DNA from: Tubiluchus corallicola
Taxonomy: Eukaryota; Priapulida; Priapulimorpha; Priapulimorphida; Tubiluchidae
Direction of reading: 5' to 3'
DNA: 64,000 nucleotides
Assembly (NCBI GenBank): GCA_030141605.1
Contig: JAQGDQ010000350.1
Span: 104,098 to 168,097, forward strand
This document shows positions 38,701-49,509 of the stretch, piece by piece. Position numbers and translations under genes: made by a program. How positions within the stretch are numbered: the stretch's first letter is position 1; every line of letters starts with the position of its first letter. The notes beneath the pieces are model-generated. The model worked only from the letters and a program-made list of their open reading frames with translations, was not told the DNA's origin and ran no database searches.

Positions 38701-38860
38701 ACCTCCCACCAATGTCACCGGCTATCCAACTGAAATTTGCCTCCCATCTCGTACTGTAACTTACTCAAGTTTGGTGACTTAGCTCCTTACAATTGATGAA
38801 TTGCAAGACACAATGGAGATGACAATTACATAAATTAAATAATCACTGTGTTGGAAGGTA
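35770..38860. mobile_element. Foldback-like structure: about 1-kb inverted arms around a spacer of about 1.1 kb
   Basis: Left arm (about 35770-36720) and right arm (about 37900-38860) are diverged reverse complements. Matching landmarks are 'accaagtgaggaagtggcat' and 'accttgagtgggtggatt' on the left, against their complements near 38577-38640. The outer ends share 'aacacagtgattattta'. Within each arm are repeated 'aggtcaaagttt' and 'agtgggtgg'-type motifs, so the arms contain subrepeats, as in Foldback/Galileo elements. No transposase is seen in the spacer and no clear target duplication. Confidence 0.6.
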
Positions 38861-39989
38861 TCATTTTGACATTGTAAATGAAAATCTTCTACTGATATTT
38901 AGAGCAAGACTAGACATTTTTAGGCAAAACACTGGGCAGGGAAACAGCCGTTTTGAGGAAGGAAGTTACGCATCCTTGTGCTTGTTAAGTGTATGGATAA
39001 AAGGCTAATCAAAAAACTAATTTCAGTTCCGAGGTACAGTCAGTCCTAAAGCTATTTCTGGACTTTATAGATTTCTCACAATTGAACACGTCAGAAACTG
39101 CGAATATCTGTCATGTCAAAAACTGACTGACATCACCTTGAAGGTACGAAGTAAACGTGCTCAATGCGCATGCGTTGGTTGAAAAGAACAAATGAAACAA
39201 TCTAGATTAAACGTGCAAAATCCTGCCTAGCAATCATCAAACAAAACGATACCCAAGACACCATCCAAGGAACGCCAAAAAACTGCAAGTTTGTCTTAGT
39301 GGTTAAGAAAAGTTTTTAAGCAAATTTTCTTTAAATCATTAAATGAAGTGCCACTAGAAAAACCCAATAGAAACAATAGAACAAACCTTAGCTTACATGC
39401 AGACCAACTTTGCCAGTACATACATGGAAATACAAAAACAGGGGAGTGAACACCCCACCTGCTATATTGTCACTCAGAGAAAAATGACAGATTGCAATAC
39501 GCAATCTCGAAAATGAGTATGCCAAAAATGGCATATGAATTTCATATACTTGATTCCGTGGCGACTAAATATTTGACTGCTACTAAACTCAAACATTAAA
39601 AAGAAAAGTTTTAGAGACCATCAACTAGGTGGCTCCACTTCATTACTTGACTTATCTTGACAAACAACAAACTCATCAGAACCTGAACAGAAAGAGGAAT
39701 GTCCTTCAAATCAAAGTGTTGTGAGAATAATCTCACAATTTAAGAATACTGAGATTTAACGATTATATGAAAAATATCAATTTAAGATTATATGAAAAAG
39801 TGTTTCATATAAAACTTAGTATGAGGATAATTATAATAATGGCTTTTTCTATGACATAACACACAATGAAATATAACAGTAAAAAATGTTAAAAACCTTG
39901 TTGTTGCATTGAGCATCTAATGTCTCCACTGCTTGTGGAAAACATTGCTTTGGACATCTGATCTGGTCTGTGTCGCCACTCCTTGCATT

Positions 39990-40152
39990 TTATATATTGT
40001 AGAGAATTTCATGTTACCACTCATTGGATTGCACATCTGATGTTCACAGTAATTGCAGAGAATTTTGCATAGAACATACGATGTTACCACTCATTGGATT
40101 GCACATCTGATGTTCACAGTAATTGCAGAGAATGTTGCATAGAACACACGAT
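39990..40152. repeat. 70-bp tandem duplication
   Basis: The block starting 'gttaccactcattggattgc' occurs at 40013 and 40083. Confidence 0.8.
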
Positions 40153-40319
40153 GTTGCCAAACCACACCATTGCACGTATTCCTATATGAAAACGAAAAAA
40201 AGGTAAAAATGCTACAATCGCTTGCATGAAAAACATCAGTACTTTGGCATGTTGGCAGGGTGAGATGAAAATTGCTGTTACACATTTAGGATAATGGGTA
40301 AAAGAAAAATTTCTTGTGC

Positions 40320-40510
40320 CATACAGACAGAGGAGGAGGAGGAGGAGCAAGAGGAGGACTTGACCTTCCCATCCTAGCCAGCATAAGTGTCATACTATCC
40401 CAACTAGTCAGAAGAGGAGCAAGAGGAGGACTTGACCTTCCCGTCCTAGCAAACATAAGTGACATACTATCCCAATTGGTCGGAAGAGGAGCAATAGGGG
40501 GAACTCACCT
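40320..40510. repeat. 72-bp tandem repeat, about 2.5 copies
   Basis: 'gcaagaggaggacttgacct' occurs at 40347 and 40419 with a diverged third unit near 40491. The inverted counterpart beyond the plus-strand exon A (about 30085-30140) has one unit only, so expansion followed the duplication. Confidence 0.75.
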
Positions 40511-40594
40511 CCCCGTCCTAACCAAAGCAACTCTGATAGTTCACTGCCTTACTGTCAAACTAATTGTATAGAAAAGAGACATACCGAAAACGCC

Positions 40595-41002
40595 TCAGTC
40601 GGAGAACCACCGCTGTCCATGGATTGCTTCCCACCGCCATCTCTCATAATCACTCACATCATGCGATGTATCCAGGTCACTATCGACATACGCGTCCGAC
40701 AAAATGCGTTCCCGCTCCTCAAGGACACGCCGGACACGCTCCCGCTCTTCTTCCACCTCATCTGAATGCGACCGCCGCCTGGGACGGCCAGGCGACGGTG
40801 GCCAGGGGTATCCAGGAAGAGCAAAACCGTGCTCTCTCCTGAAACGAACATCGAGCTGCCACGCCTCGATACCCCTGGCAACGGAATCCTCCGAGTCACT
40901 ACTACCCACAGAGGAGACAGACGATGACTCCAGCTCCTGTGGATGGAAAACCTGTGGATAGTAGCCCGCCTCATAAACAGCTCGCTCCAATGGAACTACG
41001 TG
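40595..41002 (-). CDS. Exon A, terminal exon (minus-strand copy)
   Basis: It starts after TTTTTTAG in phase 0 and has the same length (408 nt with stop) and almost the same protein as 29598-30005. The first residues are HVVPLERAVYEAGYYPQVF. Preservation of the frame and acceptor in both inverted copies, while flanks have drifted, favours a real coding exon. Confidence 0.5.
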   Translation of the reverse strand, partial: HVVPLERAVYEAGYYPQVFHPQELESSSVSSVGSSDSEDSVARGIEAWQLDVRFRREHGFALPGYPWPPSPGRPRRRSHSDEVEEERERVRRVLEERERILSDAYVDSDLDTSHDVSDYERWRWEAIHGQRWFSD

Positions 41003-44000
41003 CTAAAAAATAAAAAGCAATAATTTAGTTTGCACGAAAGTACTATGCTGTATATACAAAATAGAATCTAATATCGGGGGAAACATAACAAATGCACCAA
41101 AGTTTTGATTACAATAATATTAAAAGTGCCCTACTAATACAAAGTTGAAATTTCACTGTATTAGCCCTTGCCTGTAAATTTTACGGGCATTACAAGATTG
41201 AATGTTTTTCAAATTAGGGCTGAAAAGCTTTTGCAGGTAAAAAATTTAATTATGCAAACATTGTCAGCTAATAATCAACTAAAAAACAGCACGTTGATGT
41301 ATAAAGTACTACTCAGCAGATGGCAGCAGTGACGTAAAAGTCACATGTTTTAGTTTTTCAAATTATAGCCAAAAAGCTTTTGCAGGTTAAAAATTTAAAC
41401 ATCGAAACAATGTCAGCTAAGCATATACTAAAAACACTCACGTTAATGTGTTAGACCTTCAACAGAGAGCAGCCAAATATTCAATTAATTATATACAGGG
41501 CAGAATTCATTCGAGAATCACTAGATCTTAATCATCTGGACAGGCTATTCTATAACACTCACACGAACATCTGGTTGTAATTAAACACTTTTATTTTAAA
41601 TCAGCTTCGCATTAGATAAATGGCGTTTTACATTGTGCTGAAAAACTGACCACGTGGCGGACACCCGTCTGGGCGAGAGACCCGACAGGGTAACCAATTA
41701 ACAACAACAGGATCTAAAGTGAAAGTGAGACTGCAGCACGAGAGCCCATTTGATGTGCAAGAACTAAAAAGCAACAATTAATTAGGGCTAGCGGGTACCA
41801 AACGGCTTTTTTAAATCAGGTATTCGCAGAAACACCTTCCTTTTGCATAAACTTTGTCAAGTGTACAAACAGCAGGCATTTGCAAAAAAGATAAAGATTT
41901 TACAATTTCTGCGATTTCCCCCATTCATTTGTAACTTACTTAAAGCTCATCATAAAAACTAACCACGCAGCTGTACGAGCTTGTATAAAAATGACAAAGG
42001 ATTCCAGTTAAAAAAATACATAAAACGCCTAGGCATACACAAGTACAATACACATAATGTACATGATCAACGTGTCATTAAAACTTGTAAGCCTTCATGA
42101 CGTTTAATACAGACAACACAACTGAATATATATTTATGAAATTAAAATTATATTTCTTTATAAAATTAAAAAAAACATTAACACATTTTAACAAGAAACA
42201 CAATCTGTACCTAGAAGCTCAATTAATTATTTTGTATCATAATATGCACAGATAATATACTATTGAGTAATTCTACCAGACCCTCGTGTAAATTCATTAA
42301 CTTTTCTTGTTACGATGTCATAGACAATGTTTTTGAATTCTCGACAGTAAGAATGGCTCGAGTTTGATAAATATCCCACAATGTCATCAAATCTTATATC
42401 ATTTTTATTAAAAAAAATCAACGTTTCTATTGCACATTGGCAGTTAGCTTCAGGAAAGATGAAATGAATTTAAAAAAATGAGGAACAAATTTTCCCAAAT
42501 TTTCTAGTTCATTGTTTATAACCTGAGGATAAGAGCTGGTGTCCAGTGGAAACATTGAGTTTATTATAAGCAGAAGAAAATCGTTTACTAAAATAAAACT
42601 TGAAAATTAGAACCATCCTACCTCACCAGCAGCAACCACGTGCCCTGCACGTCTTCTCGCGTATGGGTGCGGCCGACCCTCACCGGTAGGATAAGCTCTG
42701 AAAAATAAAACCTTGTTTAGCAAACATGTAATAGCAGTTAAGGGCACTGAAGCCCTAAAGGGCAGTTCACATTTTCTCGATAAATCAGTGGTTCCCAAAG
42801 TAGGGGTAAATTACCCCCCGGGGGTAATATGTTTTTTTTTTTGGGGGGGGGGGGGGGGGGTAACGGGCACCCCTCTGAAAATTTTTAAAACTTTGCTTGG
42901 AATGCATTTTACATAGTTTTCACTTAGTTACTCACGTAAGTAGTACTAGGTGGGAGGTAATGGACACGATCGGGTTTCCCGATTTGGGTAACGGTCCGAG
43001 AAAGTTTGGGAACCACTGCGATAAATCATGGGTCATGCAGTAAAACTTATAGCAAAACGAAAATTGTCGTGAACTGATTCGCGAGTTTGTTTATGAACTT
43101 TATAAACTTTAGCAACATTACAACTTTACAGCAAGTTTGACTACAGTGAATCATTTTCTCACCTGACTGGTTTCTGATATGCATTACCCAAGCTTAACCA
43201 GTTTCAACTGATTTGAGCTTTTACAGTTTTAATCTAGTAGTCACAACGTAGTGTACAGAAAAGACAGTCAATAATAAAGTGTTTGTGCCACTAAAGCAGT
43301 TTGGTTTATGTTGCTACATATATTGACAGGAGGCTTTTTCACAAAAATGTAATTTTTGTGTCATCACATGGGCCAATTATATTATTATGCAGATACTTTC
43401 TCTATGTTTTTAAGCCAAAGTAAAGTAATGATCAGTTAAAACATTTCTGCTCTTGGCTTAAATTTTCAAAATTTGGGATTTCGCAACTTTGAACTTTTTA
43501 TTTATCAATTATTTCTGCATAAACGATCAACTGTGTCTGACGTTTGTGCATTACTGAACATTGGTGGGAGCTAGCATTTGTACTGCTATACTGAAACTGA
43601 AGTTTATTAACCAGTTTTTCACTCCAATTTCTTTAATCATGCCTGTCAGTGTCGATCATTTTGTTTATCAGGCTTACACATATCACACAGTTAAAGAAAC
43701 ATTCTAAACCAGTATTTGTGCTTTTATACATTATAAAAAGTTGATATTTAAGGGTTGAAAGTCAGTCCTAACTGTGCATTTCCGTAATACCTGCTCACCT
43801 GGTGACACGAAGGGCCGGGACAGGCACGACATCAACCTCAAATGGACAGTTGGCCACCACATAGTGCCTGCCCCGACCTGCGATGATGTTGCCCAGCCCT
43901 CCACAGCTCAAAAAATTTGGGCATCTTCGTCTGAAAGAGAAGCACAAAATAAGTTTCCATTTTCTGCAGAACAAGTTGCACAGACTGTTACTTTTGTCAA

Positions 44001-47000
44001 ACGTCAAACATCAAAAACACAATGACAACGACGATGACAACGGTGACAACAATGACAACAAGAGCAACAACAACAACAACAACACAACAAAAGTTATGTG
44101 ATAGAAAGATGCAGTTCCAGTTTAACAATTAACTGTCCAGTCATGTGATGTTCTTTGATTATTTTAGAATCACCACTCTTCCAACAGCCTGCGTTCCTAC
44201 AATTCTGTTACAAAAGTAAGAAAACAATATTCAAGCAAACTATGCTAAAAAAATGTCTGAAAAATCTGCGTGTTTCATGTAGATTTCAAGAAAGCCAATT
44301 TTTTTACTGTCCTCAGTAGGAGTTAGACGAATGGAAAGAAAAATAAATAAAATGACAATTTTGCAGAGTTGACAGCACAAATTTTGTACATTCATTAGTG
44401 AAAAGAAACAGCAAATATTTTGTTGCTGTGCGTCTTTGCTGTGCATCTTTGCTGTGCGTCTTTCAAGAGCAAAAAGGACGGAGGAAGGTTTATAGCTGAA
44501 TTCTAGCATGTTTGTTTTCCACCCTGGAGGTCACGGGTTCAATTCCTGATGACTAATACCAAAAGATTTAACATTCAGCAATGCTTGTTCTTTGATCAAC
44601 CACGCGGGTTTATTCAAGTAACGCGCAGGTAATAATAATTTGTTTATCAGGCTTATACATTTCACACATTTAAAGAAATATTCTAAACCAGTATTTGTGC
44701 TTTTATACATAATATAAAGTTGAAATTTAAGGGTTGAAAGTCAGTCCTAACTTTGCATTTCCATAATACCTGCTTTACCTGGTGACACGAAGGGAAGGGA
44801 CAGGCACAACATCCACCTGAAACGGACAATTGGCCACCACATAGTGCCTGCGCCGACCTGCGATGATGTTGCCCAGCCCTCGGCAGCTCTCAAACTTTGG
44901 GCATCTTCGGCTAAAGGAGAAAAACAAAATGAGTTTCCATTTTCTGCAGAACAAGTTGCACAGACTGTCACTTTTGTCAAACTTCAAACAAAATCAAAAC
45001 ACAACAACAACAGCGACGACGACGACAACGACAGCAACAGCAACAACAACAACAACACAAAAGTTATGGGATAGGAAGATGCAGTTCCGGTTTAACAATT
45101 AACTTTCCAGTCACGTGGTTTTCTTTGATTATTTTCGAATCACCACTCTTCCAACAGCTTGCATATCCCGCCGTTCCAACAATTCTGTTACAAAAGTAAG
45201 AAAACAATATTCAAGCAAACTATGCTAAAGAAATATCGGCGTGTTTAAGATTTCAAGAAAACTACATGAAAAAATTCCTGGAACTAAGTCACTCTTATTA
45301 TTCCAGTTGGTGGTTATTTATTAAACACGTGTTTGAGGAGAGAAGTACGAGGACCTAAACAACAATGGCTTCAGGAGCAGCTGCCAGAAAGCAATCTGCT
45401 AGATTATCTATGCAACATTTCGAGATTTATGTTACTTGTAATCACTCACCCACTGTTGTATTTACGGACCATAATCCATTGACATTTTTACACAGATTCA
45501 GAAATAAGAATCAACGTTTATTGAGATGGAGTCTGTTCCTCCAACAGTATGATTTAATTACTAAACATGTCAAGGGTAAAGACAATGTGTTAGCGGACAC
45601 CTTATCAAGATACTGTTTAAAGTAAACCTAAGCAAAAAAACAAAGTTTTTTTTCTTATGGGGGGTGAGATGTTATGAACCGCCTGCCGATATTAATTTAA
45701 GCGCCAGGTTGGCTTCTCACCTGTGTTCTGTACCTGCTTTTGACCTAGTTAATTGTTATAGAGGTGGAAGTAATGTCGGCTGCTCAGGATGACAGCTCTG
45801 ATGTTTCGTTTTTCTTATTTTGTGTTTACTGGCAATAAAAATGAAGTAATGTCGCAAATGAATCTCCGTTTATTCACCATGTTTTGTGTAAATAATTCCA
45901 ACTCATAACACATATTCTCTCAATAAAGTTCAGCTTTCGTAAGTTTATGTACAAGCGCTGACGAAAGTTAAAATAGACCAATTTTTTTACTGTCCTCAGT
46001 AAGAGTTAGACGCATGGAAAGAAAAATAAATAAAATGACAATTTTCCAGTATTGACAGCACAAATTTTGTACATTCATTAGTGGAAAGAAACAGCAAATA
46101 TTTTGTTACTGCGCGTCTTTCAAGAGCAAAAAGTACGGGCGTGGAGGGTTTATAGCTGAATTCTAGCATGTTTGTTTCCCACCCTGGAGGTCGCGGGTTC
46201 AATTCCTGAACGACTAATACCAAAAGATTTAAAATTCAGAAACCCTCGTTCTTTGATCAAGCACGCGGGTTTATTCGAGTAACACGCAAGTAATGATAAT
46301 CAAGACCACCTTGAAAAGACAATGATCACTCGTGGCGAAGAAGTTTTAACCCACGAGAAATTAGATTATATTCAACTTAACTTTTACCTCTTGGACGAAA
46401 ATTGCTCGAAGTTGGTAGCTCAGTTGTTCACTTTCGCTTCACAACCACTTGCATAAATTGTTTTGAATTAAAAACAGCAGAATTTAGCAAGTTTTCACTG
46501 ACAATGGTTAAAGCAGCAAAGAGAACTATTGCAAACAAGACGATAAAAACTAGATTGATTTGCTGTAATGGTAGAAAACCACAATTACATGAATGTTGAT
46601 ACCCATTAAACTCCAAAGACAAAAAAGTAAATAACTGGAACACAGCCTCCCATTAGAAGCACAATTAATAACAATTAATAATAATTCTGTGGTGTGGTTG
46701 TGGGTTGTTGTGAGTTTACGCACACGATTCTTATTGACTAGTTAATGATAATAATAATAATATTAGCAATCATCATCATCATCATCATAATTCTTATCAT
46801 TATTACTGATCATTCTTCTCGCTATTACTAATTACAATAATGATACTGAAATCTGATAAAAGAAAATTTCCTTTTGGAAAAACAGCTAACGTTCAGAAAT
46901 TTGGTAATGTCTCGGCTGAATTAAAGGAAAACTGGACGATTGTTTAGACTCAATCTCATTTTAATTTACTGTCCAAATTATACATTTTCTTGCCTATAAA

Positions 47001-47637
47001 AGTTAACAATAGTTCCTTGTAATTGAATAATTAACTTAGAAAGTTAATTAACGGCAACCGAATACAGCCATTGCTTACGTCAGAAACTAACCACAGTTTG
47101 TGCAATGGCAGGCGTCTTCCTTTGCATGCCAAGCACATTTGCATAGGTGTTACAGGACTTTTTAAATACATGTCAGGAAAAATGGGGTCTACTTCATATG
47201 ACGTCATGAAACAAACACAGCAGTTCATGATCAGGACATTTGTGGGAGCTAGCATTTGTGCTGCTATACTGAAGGTTGTAACGCATTTGATAATCTGTAA
47301 TGTCTGAAGTTTATTAACCAGTTTTTCCCTCAAATTTCTTTAATCATGCCTAGTAGCATCGATCTTTTTGTATATCAGGCTTATACATTTCACACAGTTA
47401 AAGAAACCTTCTAAACCAGTATTTGTCCTTTTATACATAATAAAACGTTGAAATTTAAGGGTTGAAAGTCAGTCCTAACTTTGCATTTCCGTAATACCTG
47501 CTTACCTGGTGACACGAAGGGCAGGGACAGGCACAACATCCACCTGAAACGGACAGTTGGCCACCACATAGTGCCTGCGCCGACCTGCGATGATGTTGCC
47601 CAGCCCTCGGCAGCTCTCAAACTTTGGGCATCTTCGC
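40595..47637 (-). CDS. Unrecognised multi-exon gene with three C2HC-type zinc-finger exons (model)
   Basis: Proposed exons in transcript order are 47637-47506, 44910-44779, 43930-43799 (each 132 bp, phase 2-2), 42697-42622 (PTGEG exon, phase 2-0) and 41002-40595 (terminal exon A, 135 codons, TGA). All junctions have AG/GT borders and the phases join without a stop. The 132-bp exons encode RCPxFxSCxGLGN ... H ... NCPF, close to the C-P-x-C-x-G-x-G-H ... H ... C-P pattern of MYT1/KAT7-type zinc fingers, with Asn where the first His is expected. Upstream exons and the true start are not identified. The PTGEG donor (GAG|GTAGGA) is weaker than an alternative GTGAGG five bases earlier, which would break the frame. 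A gypsy fragment and a hAT MITE lie in introns. Function is unknown; nuclear nucleic-acid binding is inferred. Confidence 0.45.
42622..42697 (-). CDS. Exon B, PTGEG exon (minus-strand copy)
   Basis: The acceptor is TTTATTTTTCAG and the donor GAG|GTAGGA. It encodes AYPTGEGRPHPYARRRAG followed by HVVAAGE. The copies at 30535-30630 and 32576-32680 are about 14 residues longer after GEG, so this one has lost an internal segment or the others gained one. Confidence 0.4.
42786..43018. mobile_element. hAT-type MITE, 233 bp, with perfect 8-bp target duplication
   Basis: The ends are inverted repeats CAGTGGTTCCCAAA ... TTTGGGAACCACTG, flanked by identical CGATAAAT at 42778-42785 and 43019-43026. Both TIR start and duplication length are diagnostic of hAT. 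The interior contains a T/G homopolymer run (about 42831-42860) that may be an assembly-sensitive site. It sits upstream of exon B, in the intron between exon B and the nearest C2HC exon. Confidence 0.9.
43799..43930 (-). CDS. C2HC zinc-finger exon, copy 1
   Basis: 132 bp; acceptor CTCTTTCAG, donor ACCAG|GTGAGC, phase 2-2. Encodes RRCPNFLSCGGLGNII, then a His, then ANCPFEVDVVPVPALRVT. It is part of a tandemly repeated segment of roughly 1 kb. Confidence 0.5.
44490..44548 (+). ncRNA. tRNA-Glu-like relic (pseudo-tRNA or SINE head)
   Basis: 'ttctagcatg', 'ccaccctggaggtc' and 'cgggttcaattcc' align with the D arm, anticodon arm and B box of a tRNA-Glu(TTC). The acceptor stem does not pair, so it is not a functional tRNA gene. 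A second copy is at 46150-46210. Confidence 0.45.
44779..44910 (-). CDS. C2HC zinc-finger exon, copy 2
   Basis: 132 bp; acceptor CTCCTTTAG, donor ACCAG|GTAAAG. Encodes RRCPKFESCRGLGNII and ANCPFQVDVVPVPSLRVT. Substitutions relative to copy 1 keep the cysteines, the histidine and the frame. Confidence 0.5.
45365..45625 (+). pseudogene. Ty3/gypsy retrotransposon RNase H fragment
   Basis: The frame encodes HFEIYVTCN, VFTDHNPLTFLHRF, KNQRLLRWSLFLQQYDL and HVKGKDNVLADTLSRY, the signature order of the gypsy RNase H-like domain. The reverse transcriptase and start of RNase H are missing on the left. The frame stops just after LSRY, and polypurine tract and LTR follow within about 50 bases, with no integrase between. 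Either integrase was deleted or the element had integrase upstream of RT, as in the Gmr1 group. Confidence 0.85.
45670..45910 (+). mobile_element. 3' LTR of the gypsy fragment, 241 bp
   Basis: It begins TGTTATGAACC right after a purine tract (ggggggtgaga) and ends AACTCATAACA, so it has TG...CA ends and an inverted TGTTATGA/TCATAACA terminus. An internal AATAAA near 45834 can serve as the R-region polyadenylation signal. I found no matching 5' LTR in the window. Confidence 0.75.
46150..46210 (+). ncRNA. tRNA-Glu-like relic, second copy
   Basis: Duplicate of 44490-44548 with a change in the anticodon loop (TTTCCCACC) and an intact B box (cgggttcaattcc). It was copied as part of the tandem unit. 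Confidence 0.4.
46408..46460 (+). ncRNA. Possible 5' half of a tRNA-Val-like relic
   Basis: 'ggtagctcagttgttcactt' and 'cgcttcacaacc' resemble the D arm and anticodon arm of tRNA-Val(CAC). There is no B box after it, so it is at most a fragment. Confidence 0.25.
47506..47637 (-). CDS. C2HC zinc-finger exon, copy 3
   Basis: 132 bp; acceptor CTCTTTCAG, donor ACCAG|GTAAGC (strong). Encodes the same pattern as copy 2, differing at few residues. Its 3' flank matches the other units but its 5' flank is replaced by an ATC microsatellite. Confidence 0.5.
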
Positions 47638-47734
47638 CTGAAAGAGAAAAACAAAATAAGTTTCCATTTTCTGCAGAACAAGTTGAACAGACTGCATTAT
47701 TATTACCATCGTCATTATCATTAATATTATTATT

Positions 47735-47778
<44 letters not shown>
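47735..47778. repeat. ATC microsatellite
   Basis: A (ATC)n run of about 40 bases, next to C2HC exon copy 3. Confidence 0.9.
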
Positions 47779-47849
47779 TCTTATCATTATTACTAATCAT
47801 TCTTGTCATTATTTCTAATCACAATAATGATACTGAAATCTGATGCTGA

Positions 47850-48560
47850 AAGTTGGCTAAAAGTAAAGAGCAAGAATTTTGGTTAAAAGTAAAGAGCAAG
47901 AATTTTGGTTAAAAGTAAAGAGCAAGAATTTTGGTTAAAAGTAAAGAGCAAGAATTTTGGTTAAAAGTAAAGAGCAAGAATTTTGGTTAAAAGTAAAGAG
48001 CAAGGTTTTTGGTTAAAAGTAAAGAGCAAGAATTTTGGCTAAAAGTAAAGAGCAAGGTTTTTGGCTAAAAGTAAAGAGCAAGGTTTTTGGCTATAAATAA
48101 AAAGAAAGGTTTTTTGGCTAAAAGCAAAGAGCAAGGTTTTTGGCTAAAAGTAAAGAGCAAGGTTTTTTGGCTAAAAGTAAAGGGCAAGGTTTTTGGCTAA
48201 AAGTAAAGGGCAAGGTTTTTGGCTAAAAGTAAAGAGCAAGGTTTTTGGCTAAAAGTAAAGGGCAAGGTTTTTGGCTAAAAGTAAAGAGCAAGGTTTTTGG
48301 CTAAAAGTAAAGGGCAAGGTTTTTGGCTAAAAGTAAAGAGCAAGGTTTTTGGCTAAAGTAAAGAGCAAGGTTTTTGGCTAAAAGTAAAGGGCAAGGTTTT
48401 TGGCTAAAAGTAAAGAGCAAGGTTTTTTGGCTAAAAGTAAAGGGCAAGGTTTTTTGGCTAAAAGTAAAGAGCAAGAATTTTGGTTAAAAGTAAATAGCAA
48501 GGTTTTTGGCTATAAATAAAGAGAAAGGTTTTTTGGCTAAAAGCAAAGAGCAAGGTTTTT
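47850..48560. repeat. 26-bp minisatellite, about 27 copies
   Basis: The unit is 'ggctaaaagtaaagagcaag' plus six bases. The left third has 'aatttt' spacers and the rest 'gttttt' spacers, showing two expansion phases. No coding frame persists. Confidence 0.9.
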
Positions 48561-49316
48561 CGCTGAGCTGGCTAAAAAAGCAAAATTTCTTTACGTACTG
48601 TTTAGGCATCTTGTTCAATTATTCAGACTGTTCAATCTGAAACAAGTAAAAAAATGTAGTATTATTATCACGCTCGGTCAGCTAAAATCACTTTGGCACT
48701 AAAACTGAACCTGATCTAGAGTTCGAATCCCACGCGTTCCGTGTTGAGCCGATCATTTGTTGCAGAAATACAAGAAAAAAATCTGTTGTTGACAGTGGAC
48801 GAATAAACACATGAACTGTAGGATAATTTAAAATTAAACAGAATATAGTCAAACTTACCAATTTAATCAAACGCAGTTGTAGTTTGTATCTGAAAAAATG
48901 ACAACTGTTAATTACATGCAATAAACGTTACCTTTGCAACAGCTCTGATGTAATTCTACAGGGGGGTCAGAATGTGTTATGACTAATATGAAGGCTTGGT
49001 GACGAAATAAGCAAAGAAATAATTTGCAAGTAGTTTGCAATTTCAGATTGAAAAACTTAATCTTAAAAGATAATAACATAATGGACCAATGTAATGTCAA
49101 AGTGCTTCTTGAGGTGGCAGACGCGGTAATTGTAGTTCAAAATTTTTGCATTTAAAAACGTAGACATTTAAAAAACGTGTGTTTATTTACTGTAGGGTAA
49201 TTTAAGATTAAACAAAGAGCAGTCAAGTTTAGCAAATCAACACAGCAAAAATTGACCTGAAAAAAACGACTTTTATTTACATGCAGTGAGTTAACTTTCT
49301 TACAATTTTATAGCAG

Positions 49317-49509
49317 CCCTGACATGAATGTACAGTTCTGTATTCAGTAAGCTGTTTGCCAGCATTCAACATCAGTGGTCACTGATATGAATGTACAGTT
49401 CTGTATTCAGTAAGCTGTTTGCCAGCATTCAACATCAGTGGACACTGATATGAATGTACAGTTTTGTATTCAGCAAGCTGTCTGCCAGCATTCAACATCA
49501 GTGGACACT
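49317..49509. repeat. 63-bp tandem repeat, three copies
   Basis: The 'atgaatgtacagttctgtat' block recurs every 63 bases. Confidence 0.85.

Larger units (their letters stand above)
43565..46300. repeat. Tandem segmental units carrying C2HC exon and tRNA-like relic
   Basis: Unit 1 is about 43565-44640. Unit 2 is about 44640-46300 and is interrupted by the gypsy fragment (about 45255-45975). A partial unit 3 lies at about 47245-47690. Shared landmarks are 'gggagctagcatttgt', 'tgtttatcaggctta', 'gttgaaagtcagtcctaact' and 'tactgtcctcagta'. Confidence 0.7.

Noticed and set aside
47170-47307. Small frame of 45 codons with a hydrophobic end
   Set aside because: Part of it ('gggagctagcatttgt' onward) belongs to the tandem unit also present near 43565, where the frame is lost.
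48690-48760. Possible tRNA with 'gagttcgaatccc' B box
   Set aside because: The B box is good, but D and anticodon arms do not form; at most a worn tRNA-derived fragment.
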